A program made the position numbers and the translations under genes. Positions 9,773 through 20,839 of a stretch of DNA of 64,000 bases are shown one piece after another. The first letter of the stretch is position 1. Each line of letters begins with the position of its first letter. The stretch comes from Prionace glauca. Lineage: Eukaryota; Chordata; Chondrichthyes; Carcharhiniformes; Carcharhinidae. The stretch covers positions 8,801,432 to 8,865,431 of the forward strand of contig CM075760.1 in assembly GCA_037974335.1 (NCBI GenBank), read 5' to 3'. The notes below the pieces were generated by a model. The model saw nothing but the letters and a program-made list of their open reading frames with translations, did not search any database and had not been told where the DNA came from.

Positions 9773-10261
9773 AGATAGAGTAAACAGAGGTAAGCTATTT
9801 CCTATGATAGAGACACACAGTACGAGGGGCCATGGGCTAAAGGTGAGGGAGGAGATGTAAAACACAGATATTAGTGGGATGTTTTTCACACAGAGGGTGG
9901 TGGGGGTATGGAATGCTCTGCCAAGTAAGGTGATGGAGGCAAGCACGCTAGAGTTGTTTAAGAGTAACTTAGACAGGCACATGAGTGGGCTGGAGATGGG
10001 TGGATATAGGAGATTGTTTTAAATAAGGTTCATTAGCATTGGGGCGTCCCTGGTAAGATGAATGAATATGGTATGATAATAATGTTTTTTCTCCTTTCAT
10101 TCACAGGTTTTAAGTCCGCCTTGTGTCCAACGAGAGGCATTCACGCGATGGGTCGTACTTGGGCTGCTCATGGTTGTTCGAGATTGGCCCAGTGCTTCAT
10201 GTCGTTAGTGTGTGCCTAAACTGGACCAGATACTGGGCAAGACGACAGCTCAGTGACTATC

Positions 10262-10425
10262 ACTGATTGCTGTGCAGACACATGGATTTGGGCCAGTGTC
10301 TGTGGGAGTTTGCGCATTCTCCCCGTGCTTGTGTGAGTTTTCTCCGGGTGCTCCGGTTTCCTCCCACACCCCAATGATCTGCTATTAGGCTGATTGGCAG
10401 TAATAAATTGTCCCTCAATTAGTTT
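10262..10425 (+). mobile_element. SINE middle fragment
   Basis: GTGGGAGTTTGCGCATTCTC, CTCCGGGTGCTCCGGTTTCC and a degraded GGCAGTAATAAATTGTCCCTCA match the body of the SINE at 9,424-9,772 in plus orientation, without the tRNA-like head or the tail. Confidence 0.7.
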
Positions 10426-10439
10426 CCCTCAATGTGGAT

Positions 10440-10566
10440 GGCCATAAAACAATAGATAAGGGTCATGGGTGGAGGGGGGGACTGGTAATGTTAAAATGGC
10501 GGCGCGGGCTCGTTGGGCCGAAGGGCCTGTTTCCCGGACCGTTTTTGTTCTTTGTTCTTTCTTTGT
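10440..10566 (+). mobile_element. LINE 3' tail
   Basis: AAATGGCGGCGCGGGCTCG, TTGGGCCGAAGGGCCTGTTT and terminal TTTGTTCTTTGTTCTTTC form a CR1-type 3' end, the same family as the inverted tail at 3,858-3,975. Confidence 0.65.
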
Positions 10567-12990
10567 TCGGCCTGAAAGTAACTGAAATGGACTGGAAATT
10601 AAACTTGGCCAAATTGATGTAATTGAAATGTCCTGGCAAAAATTAACATAATCGTGAAGAAAGGCGACTCCGAACGTAGCCATAGTTAAGTGTCCTTTCC
10701 ATGGTCACTAATAGATGGCTAGAAGTGGGTTGACTCAATGAAAGATCTTTAGAACTAAATTGCATCCTATCATTTGGTCGGCATTTTGAACATTTCTGTT
10801 CTGTTTTCCACGGACTATTTGCATTTCTTAATGCAGTAGAAGCCAACAGCTATGTTCTGTACTGACACGAATATCCAGGCAAACTGGATTATGCCTTCGT
10901 CTCAGGGTATTTCACTCAAGATGTCTTGAGAATTCATTGAAAAAAAACATTATATTCGATCAAAACATAAAAGGCAACTGGGTAGCATCTGCACGAAATT
11001 GTTTTTCACACTAAATGTGAATAATATAAAAAGAATCATTTCCCTGGAGCCTCACATTATGTATAAATGTTACAACATTTATTGTCATACCATGCGTGCT
11101 CAAGCCTCCGATAAAAATGCATGTACCTCCAAAAGGGCTGGTGTTTGCCATTTACCATTCAGTCATTGCAGCTCCAGGTACAGTTTTGTTATTATCATGT
11201 ACCGTCTTTGTTCAGCTGTAACTGTTTTTTTCAGTTTTATCACTAGCGCATCTCCAACACACGGCATTCACTTCTATCATTTAGAGTGATGAATATTCCT
11301 CTAAAATATATAGACTCTTCCAGTCAACTGATACATTTTGTTCTCTTTCACAGGATAATTTTATAAATTTTAAGAGCTTTATTCTTCGTTTGAATGATAT
11401 AATATCTTGAATCTGCTGGCACAATTTTCTGAATGAATTGTGAACATTGTCATTTTAGGCAGTGCCATTTCACTCAAATAACAGAAAATGGTATTGACAT
11501 GATAATGTCTCCCGTTCAACTGTGTTCTGCCTGTCTATAATCTGTGCCGTACTTTGGATCTCCCCCCGACACCCCATCCCCGCCTCCCTCCACCCTCCCT
11601 CATCAACCTTGTCATTTATCGCTGCAAATACAATTTAGAAATGCAGTTATATTGACTTAGCAATGCTATTGTACATGGATTCTTTGAAAGATATTATGTT
11701 GTACATGTAGTTCGATTACAACATTGACACTCTAAGTGTTGCGAATTTTCACTCGGAAACCACAGCATCACTCCATTTCTGCAGAATTACTGGCGCTGCT
11801 ATTGGAAGTTTTAGCTATTCCATTGCAGACGTGTAACTTTTTATTATTAGTATCATTGATGTTCCAGAATTATCACATTGTCACCTCCCTGTACATGTAA
11901 ATATGTTATTGTCTTCTCCCTGCTCCTGTGTTGTTATCTAGAAATTCTAGATTTCTTTCACATTGTTGATATTGAGAGAAATTGATTGATTCGTACGAAC
12001 CATTGCTATCTGAATATCATGAAAGATTTTATTGACAGACCTTAGGTATCAACGGGTTTTTGACAATATAGGAGGATTGCAATAGTGGCTCTTCGGTGAA
12101 TGCTTGGTACACCAATAACAAGTAAAGCATACTGTTTTGTCTCCAGTCTCGACCCTCGACACTTATTGCACAAGTCATCATTTCTCTCCATTCTTTTCTG
12201 ATTAGTTTGACCATGTTGACGGAGGCAGGGTAGCTGTGGTATATATTGGATGGAATAGAAGTGATTCTGGAAATGCCTGCACACCTGATTCAGAAATTTC
12301 AGAAGAGAGGTTCAAAGGACCCTGTACTGCTTGCGAGTTCTTAATCTTCAAATATACACTTCACTCAGATTTGTACATTTTAACCCCTGCAGTTAGAGCA
12401 ATACTCTCTCCAAGTGCATCCTTCCTATCTATCAGTTACAGAGATTCATTATACACCAGCAATTGCACTTCATTTTCGGGTTTGGAGCCCCTTTCAATAT
12501 TTCCTCTGTAAATTCAGAGAAACGCCGATTAGTTCCCCCTTCGTTGATTGAAGATTTATAGTTTGGTTTAATACAGGTATTTCCAACAGTGAATATTTTA
12601 AGAATAATTCGCCAGATGGGGCAACTATCGAAATTGAGCGAGATGGAGACTTTCCAGTTGAATATTGCAATGAATCCTTTTTATAATTTCATATTCAATG
12701 TGTTCTGTTGGAATTTGCTGACTATTCCTGAAGTTGCATTTTTTTCAATATGTTCTTATCTTTCATTATATTTTATTTCATTTTATTGTATTCCATATCA
12801 AAGACCAAACTTACTTATAATTCTTGTGATCATGTGAATGGAAATCTGAACAAGGGATAGTTTGCAATGCAGAATCATGTCAAAAGATTTTCAATTTCAT
12901 GCACAATCTTGTATCAATTTGATGTGAGTTGAGAAAGTAACATCTTGTCTCTCGTGTCGCCGTGCATATATTCTCTTGCCGTCTCTATTT
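10567..12990. other. Non-coding stretch, no recognised feature
   Basis: AT-rich sequence with short open frames only. A first exon for the receptor fragment at 12,996 would be expected upstream on this strand, but I did not recognise one. Confidence 0.4.
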
Positions 12991-12995
12991 TACAG

Positions 12996-13390
12996 TTAAC
13001 TTGGCAGTCGCTGTAATCCTATGCCGAAGAAGTTGTGGTCTCTCCAGATGTCTAATTTACTATGTGGTGTCCGTGGTGGTGACAGATCTCTTGGTCATTA
13101 TTACCAGCGTGATATTAAACCGGATTGCTGGGATTTATTTCCCTGGCAGTTTTCTGTCAGTTACCCCTGCAGTCTTCATGTTGTGATAACCTATGGAAGC
13201 ATTGATAGTTCTGCCTGGTTGACAGTTGCCTTCATCTTTGATCGATTCGTGGCCATTTGCTGCCAGAAGCTGAAAATCAAATACTGCAGGGAGAAAACAG
13301 CGGCGTGGGTCATTGGGACAGTCTGCACACTGAGCTTTCTGAAAACATCCTTCCTGTATTTTATCTTTGAACCGTTATATATAAGTGCCT
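12996..13390 (+). pseudogene. GPR139-like GPCR pseudogene (exon 2, truncated)
   Basis: A splice acceptor (TCTATTTTACAG) at 12,995 precedes codons for NLAVAVILCRRSCGLSRC (end of TM1 and loop), SVVVTDLLVIITSVIL (TM2), then TM3 ending in FDRFVAICCQKLK and TM4 start VIGTVCTLSFLK. The reading frame changes once between SFLSVTPAV (about 13,170) and the following SLHVVITYGS, because a base is missing relative to the homologue at 59,674-58,798. After FEPLYI (about 13,383) homology stops, so TM5-TM7 are absent. It is a clear relative of the receptors at 48,944-51,997 and 58,798-63,639, but in the opposite orientation. It is a host gene fragment, not functional. Confidence 0.85.
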
Positions 13391-13499
13391 GTCTGGGAAA
13401 GGGGGCAACCGTATAATAGGGAAAATGGAGCCGAGTGGATGGGTTTTGGAGAACGGAATGAAGCCAAGCCAAGCCAGAGACAGTTTTTTATATTTAAAA

Positions 13500-13505
13500 T
13501 TTATT
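13500..13505 (-). promoter_or_regulatory. Poly(A) signal for membrane IgM mRNA
   Basis: Plus-strand TTTATT (AATAAA in sense), about 425 bp after the TM2 stop codon. It is the first plausible signal I noticed downstream of TM2. Confidence 0.45.
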
Positions 13506-13928
13506 TAAAAATTCAGAGAATATTTTACAGCGAAATTTTTTTTTAAAGTTAGAAAAGTGAACATAGCGATCGAGCTTCACATTGAGAACAGAACAGAGAA
13601 TCCGTCAATATTTGTACATCTGTTACATACACCAGAAAGAGAAGACAGACCTTAATAGAAAGAGGAATTAACAGATTTGAGTAAGGAATGAAAAAAGTTA
13701 CTTATGTATACATGAAGTTTAAACTACGCGAAAACTATTAACGACAGTTACAATATAACAAAAAAAAGTCTCGTATTTTTCACACTGGAAACTGAAATAA
13801 CGTCTATGATTGCCTCTGTTACAGATTCAGAATGATAAACTGAGAGAATAGAATAACCCAGAGCAGATATTGCACTTGAGTCATACAGAGATCTTCAAAA
13901 TCAGCCCAGAGTCAAAACATTCAACCCA

Positions 13929-13937
13929 TCATTTGAT
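13929..13937 (-). CDS. IgM membrane exon 2 (TM2), coding part
   Basis: The acceptor CTTTATTTTACAG is followed by ATC AAA TGA, so the membrane form ends ...TLVK-IK-stop. A two-residue cytoplasmic addition of basic character is what vertebrate membrane mu chains carry. The exon joins in phase 0 to TM1. The rest of the exon is 3' UTR running toward 13,500. Confidence 0.85.
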   Translation of the reverse strand: MK

Positions 13938-14076
13938 CTGTAAAATAAAGAGACAATATTGAAGCAGATGTTTATGATGTGGGACATTAATTTTGGAGTT
14001 TTTAATCAGGGAAACATTGAGAGATTTTCAAATCCATTCTGCCAGTTTGAAATGTGAATGAATTGAATCATCTCAC

Positions 14077-14204
14077 CTTCACCAGAGTGACGGCAGTGCT
14101 GTAGAAAATGCTCAGGAAGAACAGGACGATGAATGTGGAAGCGGTTGTCCAGATGTTCCTGTTATCATCCTCATTGCCTTCAATCAAGATGCGATCGGTG
14201 GGGT
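14077..14204 (-). CDS. IgM membrane exon 1 (TM1)
   Basis: The acceptor is CCCCCAG and the donor AAG|GTGAGA. The encoded segment is [17 protein letters not shown] (an acidic extracellular linker) followed by a hydrophobic helix beginning [14 protein letters not shown] and ending [10 protein letters not shown]. The polar face (T, S, Y) within the helix is the conserved antigen-receptor transmembrane pattern that contacts Ig-alpha/beta. It is phase 1 at its 5' end, matching the internal CH4 donor, and phase 0 at its 3' end. Confidence 0.93.
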
Positions 14205-14860
14205 CTGGGGGACGGAGACCAGGGAATGAAATTAAATTACTTTATTGATCCAGGTAATCTTATTGTTATTTTTTTCCCCATTCTTCTTTATAAACTGTTA
14301 ATTTATTCTCTTGTATAATTTTCAATGTATATTTACTGTTAAATTCAGGACACTCAGTAACCGATCTCCGTAATTATTTTCACACTTGACCTTTAAGCAC
14401 ATTCATTGGACGGTCCATGTCAGAAAGCACTGAAGATGTTATCTTGAGTGTTAGTTTATTTTTGATCAATTTGGCACTATCCTTCATTGAAGAATATTAT
14501 GACTGATATCGAGTAACGTTCACTGACCAATGATTGTTTTCACAGATGGTGACCGATCTGTAAACTGTGAATGTTGCTGTTTAAGAGCTGGCATATAATT
14601 TCTGATCATTTCTTATTTGAGGTGGAAATGGCTGGAAGATCACTAGCTTAATTCAGTTTCTCAACGTGTTTTCGGTGCAATGTACATTGGGCTAGTTGTC
14701 GATAGATATGTCCATTAAAATTCATGTTTAAATTTTACTTTCATCATTTACCTACCATTCGTATTTAAGATTTTGCATTTCTGTGCGTGTGCACGATCAT
14801 CTCGTGGTCTACATAAATCTTTGGCTCTGAGTTAATATATGTACAAGAGCGTTAATATAC
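14205..14860. other. CH4-TM1 intron, unremarkable part
   Basis: AT-rich intronic sequence of the IgM cluster; nothing recognised before the TG-rich block. Confidence 0.5.
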
Positions 14861-16064
14861 GCGTTCATATGCCTGTGTTGATTTATGTGGTTGTGTGTCT
14901 GCATTTGTGTGTATATTTTATTCTTCTGTCATAGTGCATGTATGACTCTATTATTGTGTTAAGTTTATGTATATTTATTAATGTCACTCTTAACGGGTGC
15001 ACATGTGTTTATGCCTATTGCTCTGTGTTAATTTCTGTCCTTCTAGCAATGTTTGTTTCCCTTTCTGTGTGCGTCTGTTTCCCCATGTGTCTGCGTGTGT
15101 ATCTGTTAACATATATGTATTTACGTGTTGATAGTTCTTCATAACGATGTCTTGAAGTTTTGCTTTGATATTTCGTAATGTGTGCTATGGTGTTATGTGC
15201 TGTAGGAGCATGAGAATGTTTGTGTCTACATGTTTGCATGCAAATGTTTTGCTGTCAGTTCATCTACATAAAGTCTGCTTATTTGTTTATTTTCATTTCC
15301 ATATATGTTTGTTAACGTGTATAACATTGTGTGTCTCTATATCCATATTCCTGTCAGCGTGAATGTGTGCTATTTGAGCATATGTTAGTGTTTGCGTATT
15401 TATGTGGATCTGCATGCATGTGTATCTGTCTGTGTTGTGCCTATGCATGTATGTGTTTGTGTTTGGGTCTGTGTACAGACTCACATAAATGTATGTACTT
15501 GTGTGATTTATGTGTATACATGTGCGTGCGTTTGTTTTTACTTGATTGTGTGCGTATGTTGCTGTGTTAATGCCTGTTTGTACAAGCATGAGTCGATATA
15601 TTCGTGTGTGTGTGTGAGAGAGAGAGGGAGAATCTGTGTGTGTGTGCGTGCCGATGTTTATTTGTGTGTGGATGTATTTGTGCATGGGTGATTCTTTTTG
15701 TGTGAGTGTATTTGTGTTTATTTGTCTAAGTGTGTATTTTTGTTTAAGTATGTGTTCTCTATGAGTGCATTTGTGTGCGCATTCATATTTCTCTGCATGT
15801 GTGTTCGTTTGTGCAAGTATTGCATGCATCTATGTTGTGTTAAATTGTATCTTTGTGTATGCATGTATTTGTGGGGTTTTGTGCATGTGTATGAGTTGTG
15901 CATTTGTATGTTTCTGTGCATGTGTTTGAATGCACCTTTCCGTATTTCTGTATTTGTGCATGGTTTCGTGTGTGCGTATTTGAATGTGTCCTTCTGTATT
16001 TATGTGCATATTTGTGAGTACGTGTATTTGTGCATGTATTTATGCATTTGTGTCGATGTGTGTG

Positions 16065-16097
<33 letters not shown>

Positions 16098-16610
16098 TAG
16101 AGAGGGAGAATGTGTGTGTGTGCGTGCCGATGTTTATTTGTGTGTGGATGTATTTGTGTATGGGTGATTTTTTTGGGTGGGTGTATTTGTGTCTATTTGT
16201 TTAAGTGTGTATTTTTGTTTAAGTATGTGTTGTCTATGAGTGCATTTGTGTGCGAATTCATATTTCTCTGCATGTGTGATCGTTTGTGCAAGTATTGCAT
16301 ACATCTATGTTGTGTTAAATTGTATCTTTGTGTATGGATGTATTTGTGTGTTTTTGTGCATGTGTATGAGTTGTGCATTTGTATGTTTCTGTGCATGTAT
16401 TTGAATGCACCTTTCCGTATTTCTGTATTTGTGCATGGTTTCGTGTGTGCGTATTTGAATGTGTCCTTCTGTATTTGTGTGCATATTTGTGAGTACGTGT
16501 ATTTGTGTATGTATTTATGCATTTGTGTCGATGTGTGTGTGTGTGTGAGTGTGTGTTTGACTGTGTACGCCTATGTGTGTATTTATAATTGTGACAGTTT
16601 TGGCAATATT
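14860..16610. repeat. TG-rich degenerate satellite in CH4-TM1 intron, with a 475-bp tandem duplication
   Basis: About 1.75 kb consists of loosely repeated TGTGTATTTGTGCATG-like words. Blocks at about 15,610-16,085 and 16,085-16,560 are copies of each other offset by 475 bp (for example TGTTTAAGTATGTGTTCTCT at 15,741 against TGTTTAAGTATGTGTTGTCT at 16,216). Long open frames here are Cys/Val-rich artefacts of TGT/GTG repetition. Confidence 0.9.
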
Positions 16611-16619
16611 GTCAGTGTG

Positions 16620-17670
16620 TGTATTTTTAACTCTTGCTTCAAGTTTCACCGGCAATCAATAACGAGACATGACCAAGTCAATACGAATAATGGAGCACAT
16701 TTTCAATGTGTTGCTGTTTCAATTTATTTTGTGTGAGTGGCACCGTGATATCAGGAGAAAGAATAAAATAATTCATTGATGCATCTCAGAAAACTTATTG
16801 ACAGAACAGTGAAAACCGGGGAGGATTCTATGACTTGTTTAATTTGTATTATGGGAAACCAATGCCAGCACATGAAAAAAAAATGTTGGAACATGTTTAA
16901 ATTGTGTTGCGTAAGGTTATGTGTATTACAATGATGAAGGTAATGATATTTAAATATCAGCAGCGAGTAAACCGGAAGCTAATTTGCACTGTTGGCAACT
17001 GGTCCTTATAGTCGAGGGCTGGTCCCTTCCAAACACACTACTTGGGGAGAGGGAGGACAGGGAGCTCAGAGTTTCCCCCTCTCTACCCGGTGATGCAATG
17101 TATCTGATGGTTCTAACCACTGAGGAGGTGGAGGTGCAGTGGATTAAATAATGGCATTCCTCCTCTTTCCATTGAGGAAGTTGTGGAGCATGGATTAGCT
17201 AATGCTCCTCCCCCCTCTTTGTTGGGTGAGTAGGAATCTGGTAGGTTAACAATTTCACTCTCCCTCTCTCTGATGGGGGGATTGTTGCTCCATATTTCTG
17301 TGTGACCTTCACTTCAGTTCCCATTAGGTGTGGTGTAGCAGCAGAAAGCTGACATCAATGGATAAAGGCATGGACAATGAGAGAAGCAGGAACTCAGAAA
17401 TAAACATGTTGTGTTTGTTTGTCAGAAATGTTGAAATTGTCGGATTTTTCCTCAGCGGGAGGAAAGTCAGTGAAGTTACTTTGCAGAATCCTGTATGAAT
17501 GTGCTTTACTCTGTATGTAACCCAGGGTGTATCTGCCCTGGGTGCATTGGTTCAACAAGATTTGGGCCCCAGACCCTAAAATATCTGACTCAAACCAAAG
17601 ATACATAATGGAAGTAAAACTAAAAAAAAACAATTAAACAATTGGATATTTCATTTACCATTACGGGAAA
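16620..17670. other. CH4-TM1 intron, remaining part
   Basis: Intronic sequence with no recognised exon or repeat. A purine/pyrimidine-mixed stretch near 17,030-17,290 holds repeated CTCCCCC and GAGGAGG words but no clear unit. Confidence 0.45.
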
Positions 17671-17675
17671 ATGAT

Positions 17676-17690
17676 TTTATTCTTTTTATT
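17676..17690 (-). promoter_or_regulatory. Poly(A) signals for secreted IgM mRNA
   Basis: Two plus-strand TTTATT hexamers (17,676-17,681 and 17,685-17,690; AATAAA in sense) lie 28-42 bp after the secretory stop codon. This is very close, as in shark and other vertebrate secretory mu ends. Confidence 0.75.
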
Positions 17691-17717
17691 GTAGTTTTTA
17701 ATGTAACCGAGTGATTC

Positions 17718-18109
17718 TCATTGACATGAATTAACGGTGTCCATCAGTGCAAGAGAAATGTTCACAAAACTGGGTTTACCGCTGGATTTGTCAACTGTTC
17801 TGTTGATGATCTTCAAGGGGATGGCTTCATGTCCCACCACACAGGAGTAAGATGCGCCGCTGGACCATTCCTCTGCTGCAATGGATAACAGGCTGTACAT
17901 GAAGAAGGAGCTATCGCCGTTCTCCGCCACCACCTCGGTGTTCCTGAAGTTCCCGGGATTCACCGGCTTGTCGTTGACTGTCCAGTTAACGAAGATCTCT
18001 CGGGGGGAGAAACCTCTCACTAAGCAGCTGAGGGAGACGAATCTCTGAGCGGAGACTTCTTCTGCCGAGGGCAGGAGGACAGAGACGGATGGTTTCCGTG
18101 GATTTGGAT
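17718..18109 (-). CDS. IgM CH4 exon with secretory tail
   Basis: The acceptor TTTTCTGCAG precedes [18 protein letters not shown]. The C1-set Ig domain has its intradomain cysteines in [10 protein letters not shown] and YSCVVGHEA, and tryptophan in VNWTVND. The secretory tail carries NRT and NIS N-glycosylation sites and ends MDTVNSCQ-stop; the penultimate cysteine supports multimer and J-chain linkage in IgM. Inside the exon, AGCG|GTAAAC at 17,780/17,779 offers a donor that removes the tail and joins TM1 in phase 1. The length of 392 bp is normal. Confidence 0.96.
17778..17781 (-). promoter_or_regulatory. Internal 5' splice site in CH4 for membrane mRNA
   Basis: Sense AGCG|GTAAACC, within the codons for S-S-G-K-P. 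It is phase 1, compatible with TM1. A donor at the equivalent place is used in mammalian mu genes. Confidence 0.75.
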
Positions 18110-18616
18110 CTGCAGAAAATGTACAATAAATGTCAATAAACTGAAGAATTTATGAGAGGATGGAACTGCTGGCTGGATATCAGAAAAAAATGTGCTTCGC
18201 TTTCGGTATTACTTTTCCATTTTTGACGTCCAGCTTGGGGGAGAGGTGAACACAATCGTTTTCTCAAATAACTCAGGGGGGCGGACTGGAAAGTTTCAGA
18301 AAGTTTACAGCACAAAATCAGTTATTCGACTCAAAAGATCTGTTTTTTTTTCTTTTAGTTTTCTGGTTTTTATACTCGACATCAGGCTCCTGCCTCCTTG
18401 TTTGATCTCAAACCAGTAACATAACCTTCAGTTCACTTGTCATTCATTAACACATTAAATTTCCCCGTTGAAATATCTACCAGTCCAGGATGTTTTAGTT
18501 AGTAGAATTTCCATTCAGGGGAGACCATTAATACACTGAACAATAAAAATTGACAAGCGCACTTAAACTGGAGATAGACACAGTGACGCATTTATTATTT
18601 CAATCTCTCAGCTCAC
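18110..18616. other. CH3-CH4 intron
   Basis: A 507-bp intron without a recognised repeat; the branch/polypyrimidine region before CH4 is weak. Confidence 0.6.
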
Positions 18617-18925
18617 CTGTTTCCTTGTGGATGGATGTTCTTAAAGGAGTTGGCAGATCCTGATGGCTCACCACGCACTCAAACACAGCCCCTCTCTGCC
18701 AGGCTTGTGTCGAGATGTTTAATGTGCTGATCAGGCTGCCAGGATCCTCTCCAGCCTTTTCGGCAATCTCTGATTTCAAATACTTCCTGTCTCGGATCCA
18801 GGACACGTTAACTCCATAAGGAGCATTGGAAATGATGCAGGTTAAAGTCACGGTCGTCTCCAGTAAGACCTGTTCTATTGGTGGTGGCTGTATCTTCATT
18901 GTGGTATCATGACACTGGGGAGGAT
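18617..18925 (-). CDS. IgM CH3 exon
   Basis: The acceptor TCATTCACAG and donor ACAG|GTGAGC bound a 309-bp exon. It reads [19 protein letters not shown], then cysteine in [11 protein letters not shown], tryptophan in [18 protein letters not shown], and cysteine in [12 protein letters not shown]-glycosylation motifs are NVS and NIS. The extra cysteine in PPQCHD near the exon start is placed to form an inter-heavy-chain bond. No stop or frame break. Confidence 0.95.
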
Positions 18926-19075
18926 CTGTGAATGAAACATGAAAATCAACCCTAGTTCCCCTTCAGAAGAGCAGTATTCAGCGTGAAGGAGAAAAAGTCG
19001 CCTTCGAGATATTAATATCGCCTTTAAACTTCTATAGACGATGGCAAACCGGTTGCTCTGTGAAATTATTCTCTT

Positions 19076-19147
19076 TATGGCGGGGCAGGCTCGAAGGACC
19101 AGATGGCCTACTCCTGCTCCTATTTCTTATGTTCTTATGTTCTTATT
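19076..19147 (+). mobile_element. 3' end stub of the young CR1-like LINE family
   Basis: GGCGGGGCAGGCTCGAAGGA, CCAGATGGCCTACTCCTGCT and terminal TTCTTATG repeats match the last ~70 bp of the copies at 2,350, 46,270 and 63,225. It lies in the CH2-CH3 intron of the IgM cluster, antisense to it. Confidence 0.85.
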
Positions 19148-19314
19148 AAAATATTTTAGCAGCGGTATCATTCTCATGAATCAGCATTGCAGCATTCCCG
19201 AACAAATATACCATGTGAACTCAGGAACAAGGTATTGTCATTGATTTATAATAGGATGAATGCACTTTGCAGCATTTTACCCCTGTGCTGTGACCTGTGA
19301 ATACAGAGTTGGCT

Positions 19315-20425
19315 TGGCCATAAAAGACAGAGGGTGGCAGTGGAGGCGTCATTTTCAGATTGAAGTTCGGTGACTAGTGTTGTTCCAGACGGTTCTGTAC
19401 TGGGGCTCCTGCTGTTTGTGATATGATTGAGAAGAAGATGTTGCTGGTCTGATTAGAAAGTTTGTGGATGAAACAAAGATTGCTGGAGTTGCCGACAGTG
19501 ATGAGCATTGTCAAGACAGATATATCTTTGGCAATGTTAATCATCATCTGCAACATAGGCAAGATATAGATAGGCTGGAAAATTGGGTGGAGAAATGGCA
19601 GATGGAATTTAATCCTGAAGAATGAGAAGTGATGCATTTTGGCAGATTTAATAGGGTGGGGGGGGGGGAGGCTATACAATAAATGGCAGAACCATCAGGA
19701 GTATAGGCACACAGAGGGACCTGGGTGTGCAAATCAACAGATCCTTAAAGGTGGCAACTCAGCTGGAAAAGATACTGAAGAAGGGATATGACATGCTTGC
19801 TTTTATTGGACTTGGCATAGAGTATAAACGTAGGCATACAATGTTGCAGTTATATAGAACGTTACTTAGACCACATTTGGATGACTGCATCCAGTTCTGG
19901 TGGTCACATTAACAGAAGGTCGTGGAAGCTTTGAGAGAGTGCAGAAAAGGTTTACCAGGATGTTGCCTGGTATGGAGGGTCTTCGCTATGAGGTGAGATT
20001 CAGTAAGCTAGGGTTGTTCTTCCTGGAAAAAAGGGATGTTGACGGGCATAATAGAAGCTTATAAAATTATGAAGGGCATAGATAGGGTGAACAGTTGGAA
20101 GCTTTTTCCCAGGTGGAAGTGACAAACACAAAGTGTCACAAGTTCAAGGTAAGGGACGGGGGCAGGCGGCAAGGTTCAATACTGATATGCGTATTTTACA
20201 CAGAGGGCAAAGGGGCCCGGAATGCACTACCAAACAAGGTGGTTGAGGCAGACACTTTAGGATCATTTAAGACTTATCCAAGACTTAGAGATAGCCACAC
20301 GAATAGACTGGAGATCGAGGGATACAACTAGATGGTCTAGTTAGGAACACATGATGGGTGCAAGCTTGGAGGGCCGAAGGCCCTGCTCCTGTGCTGTATT
20401 GTTATTTGTTCTTTTTTTTTTGCTA
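19315..20425 (+). mobile_element. Old CR1-like LINE fragment in the CH2-CH3 intron
   Basis: Decayed RT segments are recognisable: a degraded DDTKIAG region near 19,470, EKWQMEFNPEE near 19,590, VQINRSLKVATQLEKILKKG at 19,730-19,790, GIEYKRRHTMLQLYRTLLRP at 19,815-19,870, and DTLGSFKTYPRL near 20,255. The tail is GAGGGCCGAAGGCCCTGCTC then CTGTATTGTTATTTGTTC. Several stops and frame changes are present, so it is inactive. Confidence 0.8.
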
Positions 20426-20441
20426 GGATTGAGACTCTTAC

Positions 20442-20747
20442 CCTGAGATTCGCTGATGTTCTGACTCTGAGTGAGCTCTTGATGTGTGACCTGGCAGGTA
20501 TAAACCGCTTTGCTAAACCATTCCCGAGCGGAGACTGTCAGCCGACTGCTGGCCGAGAAGTTCCCGTTCACTTGACAGCCGGGAGAGGTGACAATTCCTG
20601 AATCCATGGGTTCCCCATTCTTCAGCCACTTCACCGTCATTGACTTTGGCTGGAAATCGATGATTGAACAGACGATAGTTGCAAATTTCCTGTTTGTGAT
20701 TTCTTCACTGGAACTCACGGTGAGGATAACAGTTGGGGGGATGTCAC
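20442..20747 (-). CDS. IgM CH2 exon
   Basis: The 306-bp exon lies between acceptor TTGTTGAAG and donor CAGG|GTAAGA. It encodes [15 protein letters not shown], cysteine in [11 protein letters not shown], tryptophan in [11 protein letters not shown], cysteine in [11 protein letters not shown] and cysteine in [10 protein letters not shown], ending NISESQG. NFS and NIS are potential N-glycosylation sites. The upstream polypyrimidine tract is poor (ATGTGTTTGTTGAAG), so the acceptor call rests mainly on frame and domain fit. Confidence 0.93.
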
Positions 20748-20839
20748 CTTCAACAAACACATGTTTAGATATTACTGAAGTTTCAATTGACAAGAAAAAA
20801 ATAGTTCTTTCATTTTAACACCAGAGCTGCCCATTTGAG

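Larger units (their letters stand above)
7150..10018 (+). mobile_element. CR1-like LINE (second family), internally rearranged, with nested SINE
   Basis: The order is an endonuclease C-terminal part (about 7,185-7,412; LDLVLVNEPGQV, SDHNSVYF), a misplaced 168-bp RT segment (7,413-7,580), the remaining endonuclease-RT linker and RT in a 436-codon frame at 7,591-8,901 (SPGPDGIY, NYRPVSLTSVVGKLMERIL, FSKAFDKVPHGRL, FADDTKMAG), then C-terminal segments at 8,902-9,093 and 9,090-9,443. A SINE interrupts at 9,424, and the LINE resumes at about 9,773 (RVNRGKLF..., TQRVVGVWNALP) and fades near 10,018. Stops and frame changes break the ORF, for example the in-frame TGA at about 8,899, a frame change near 9,090, and a missing stretch in FVDFSKAF. 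It is a dead copy. Confidence 0.9.

Noticed and set aside
12042-12511. Possible first exon for the receptor fragment at 12,996
   Set aside because: No YYPxLAxIGVP-like segment with a phase-1 donor was found; the frames are featureless.
15331-16736. Long Cys/Val-rich open frames on both strands (up to 208 codons)
   Set aside because: They arise from reading TGTG repeats in any frame; there is no start context, domain or codon bias, and the region is an Ig intron.
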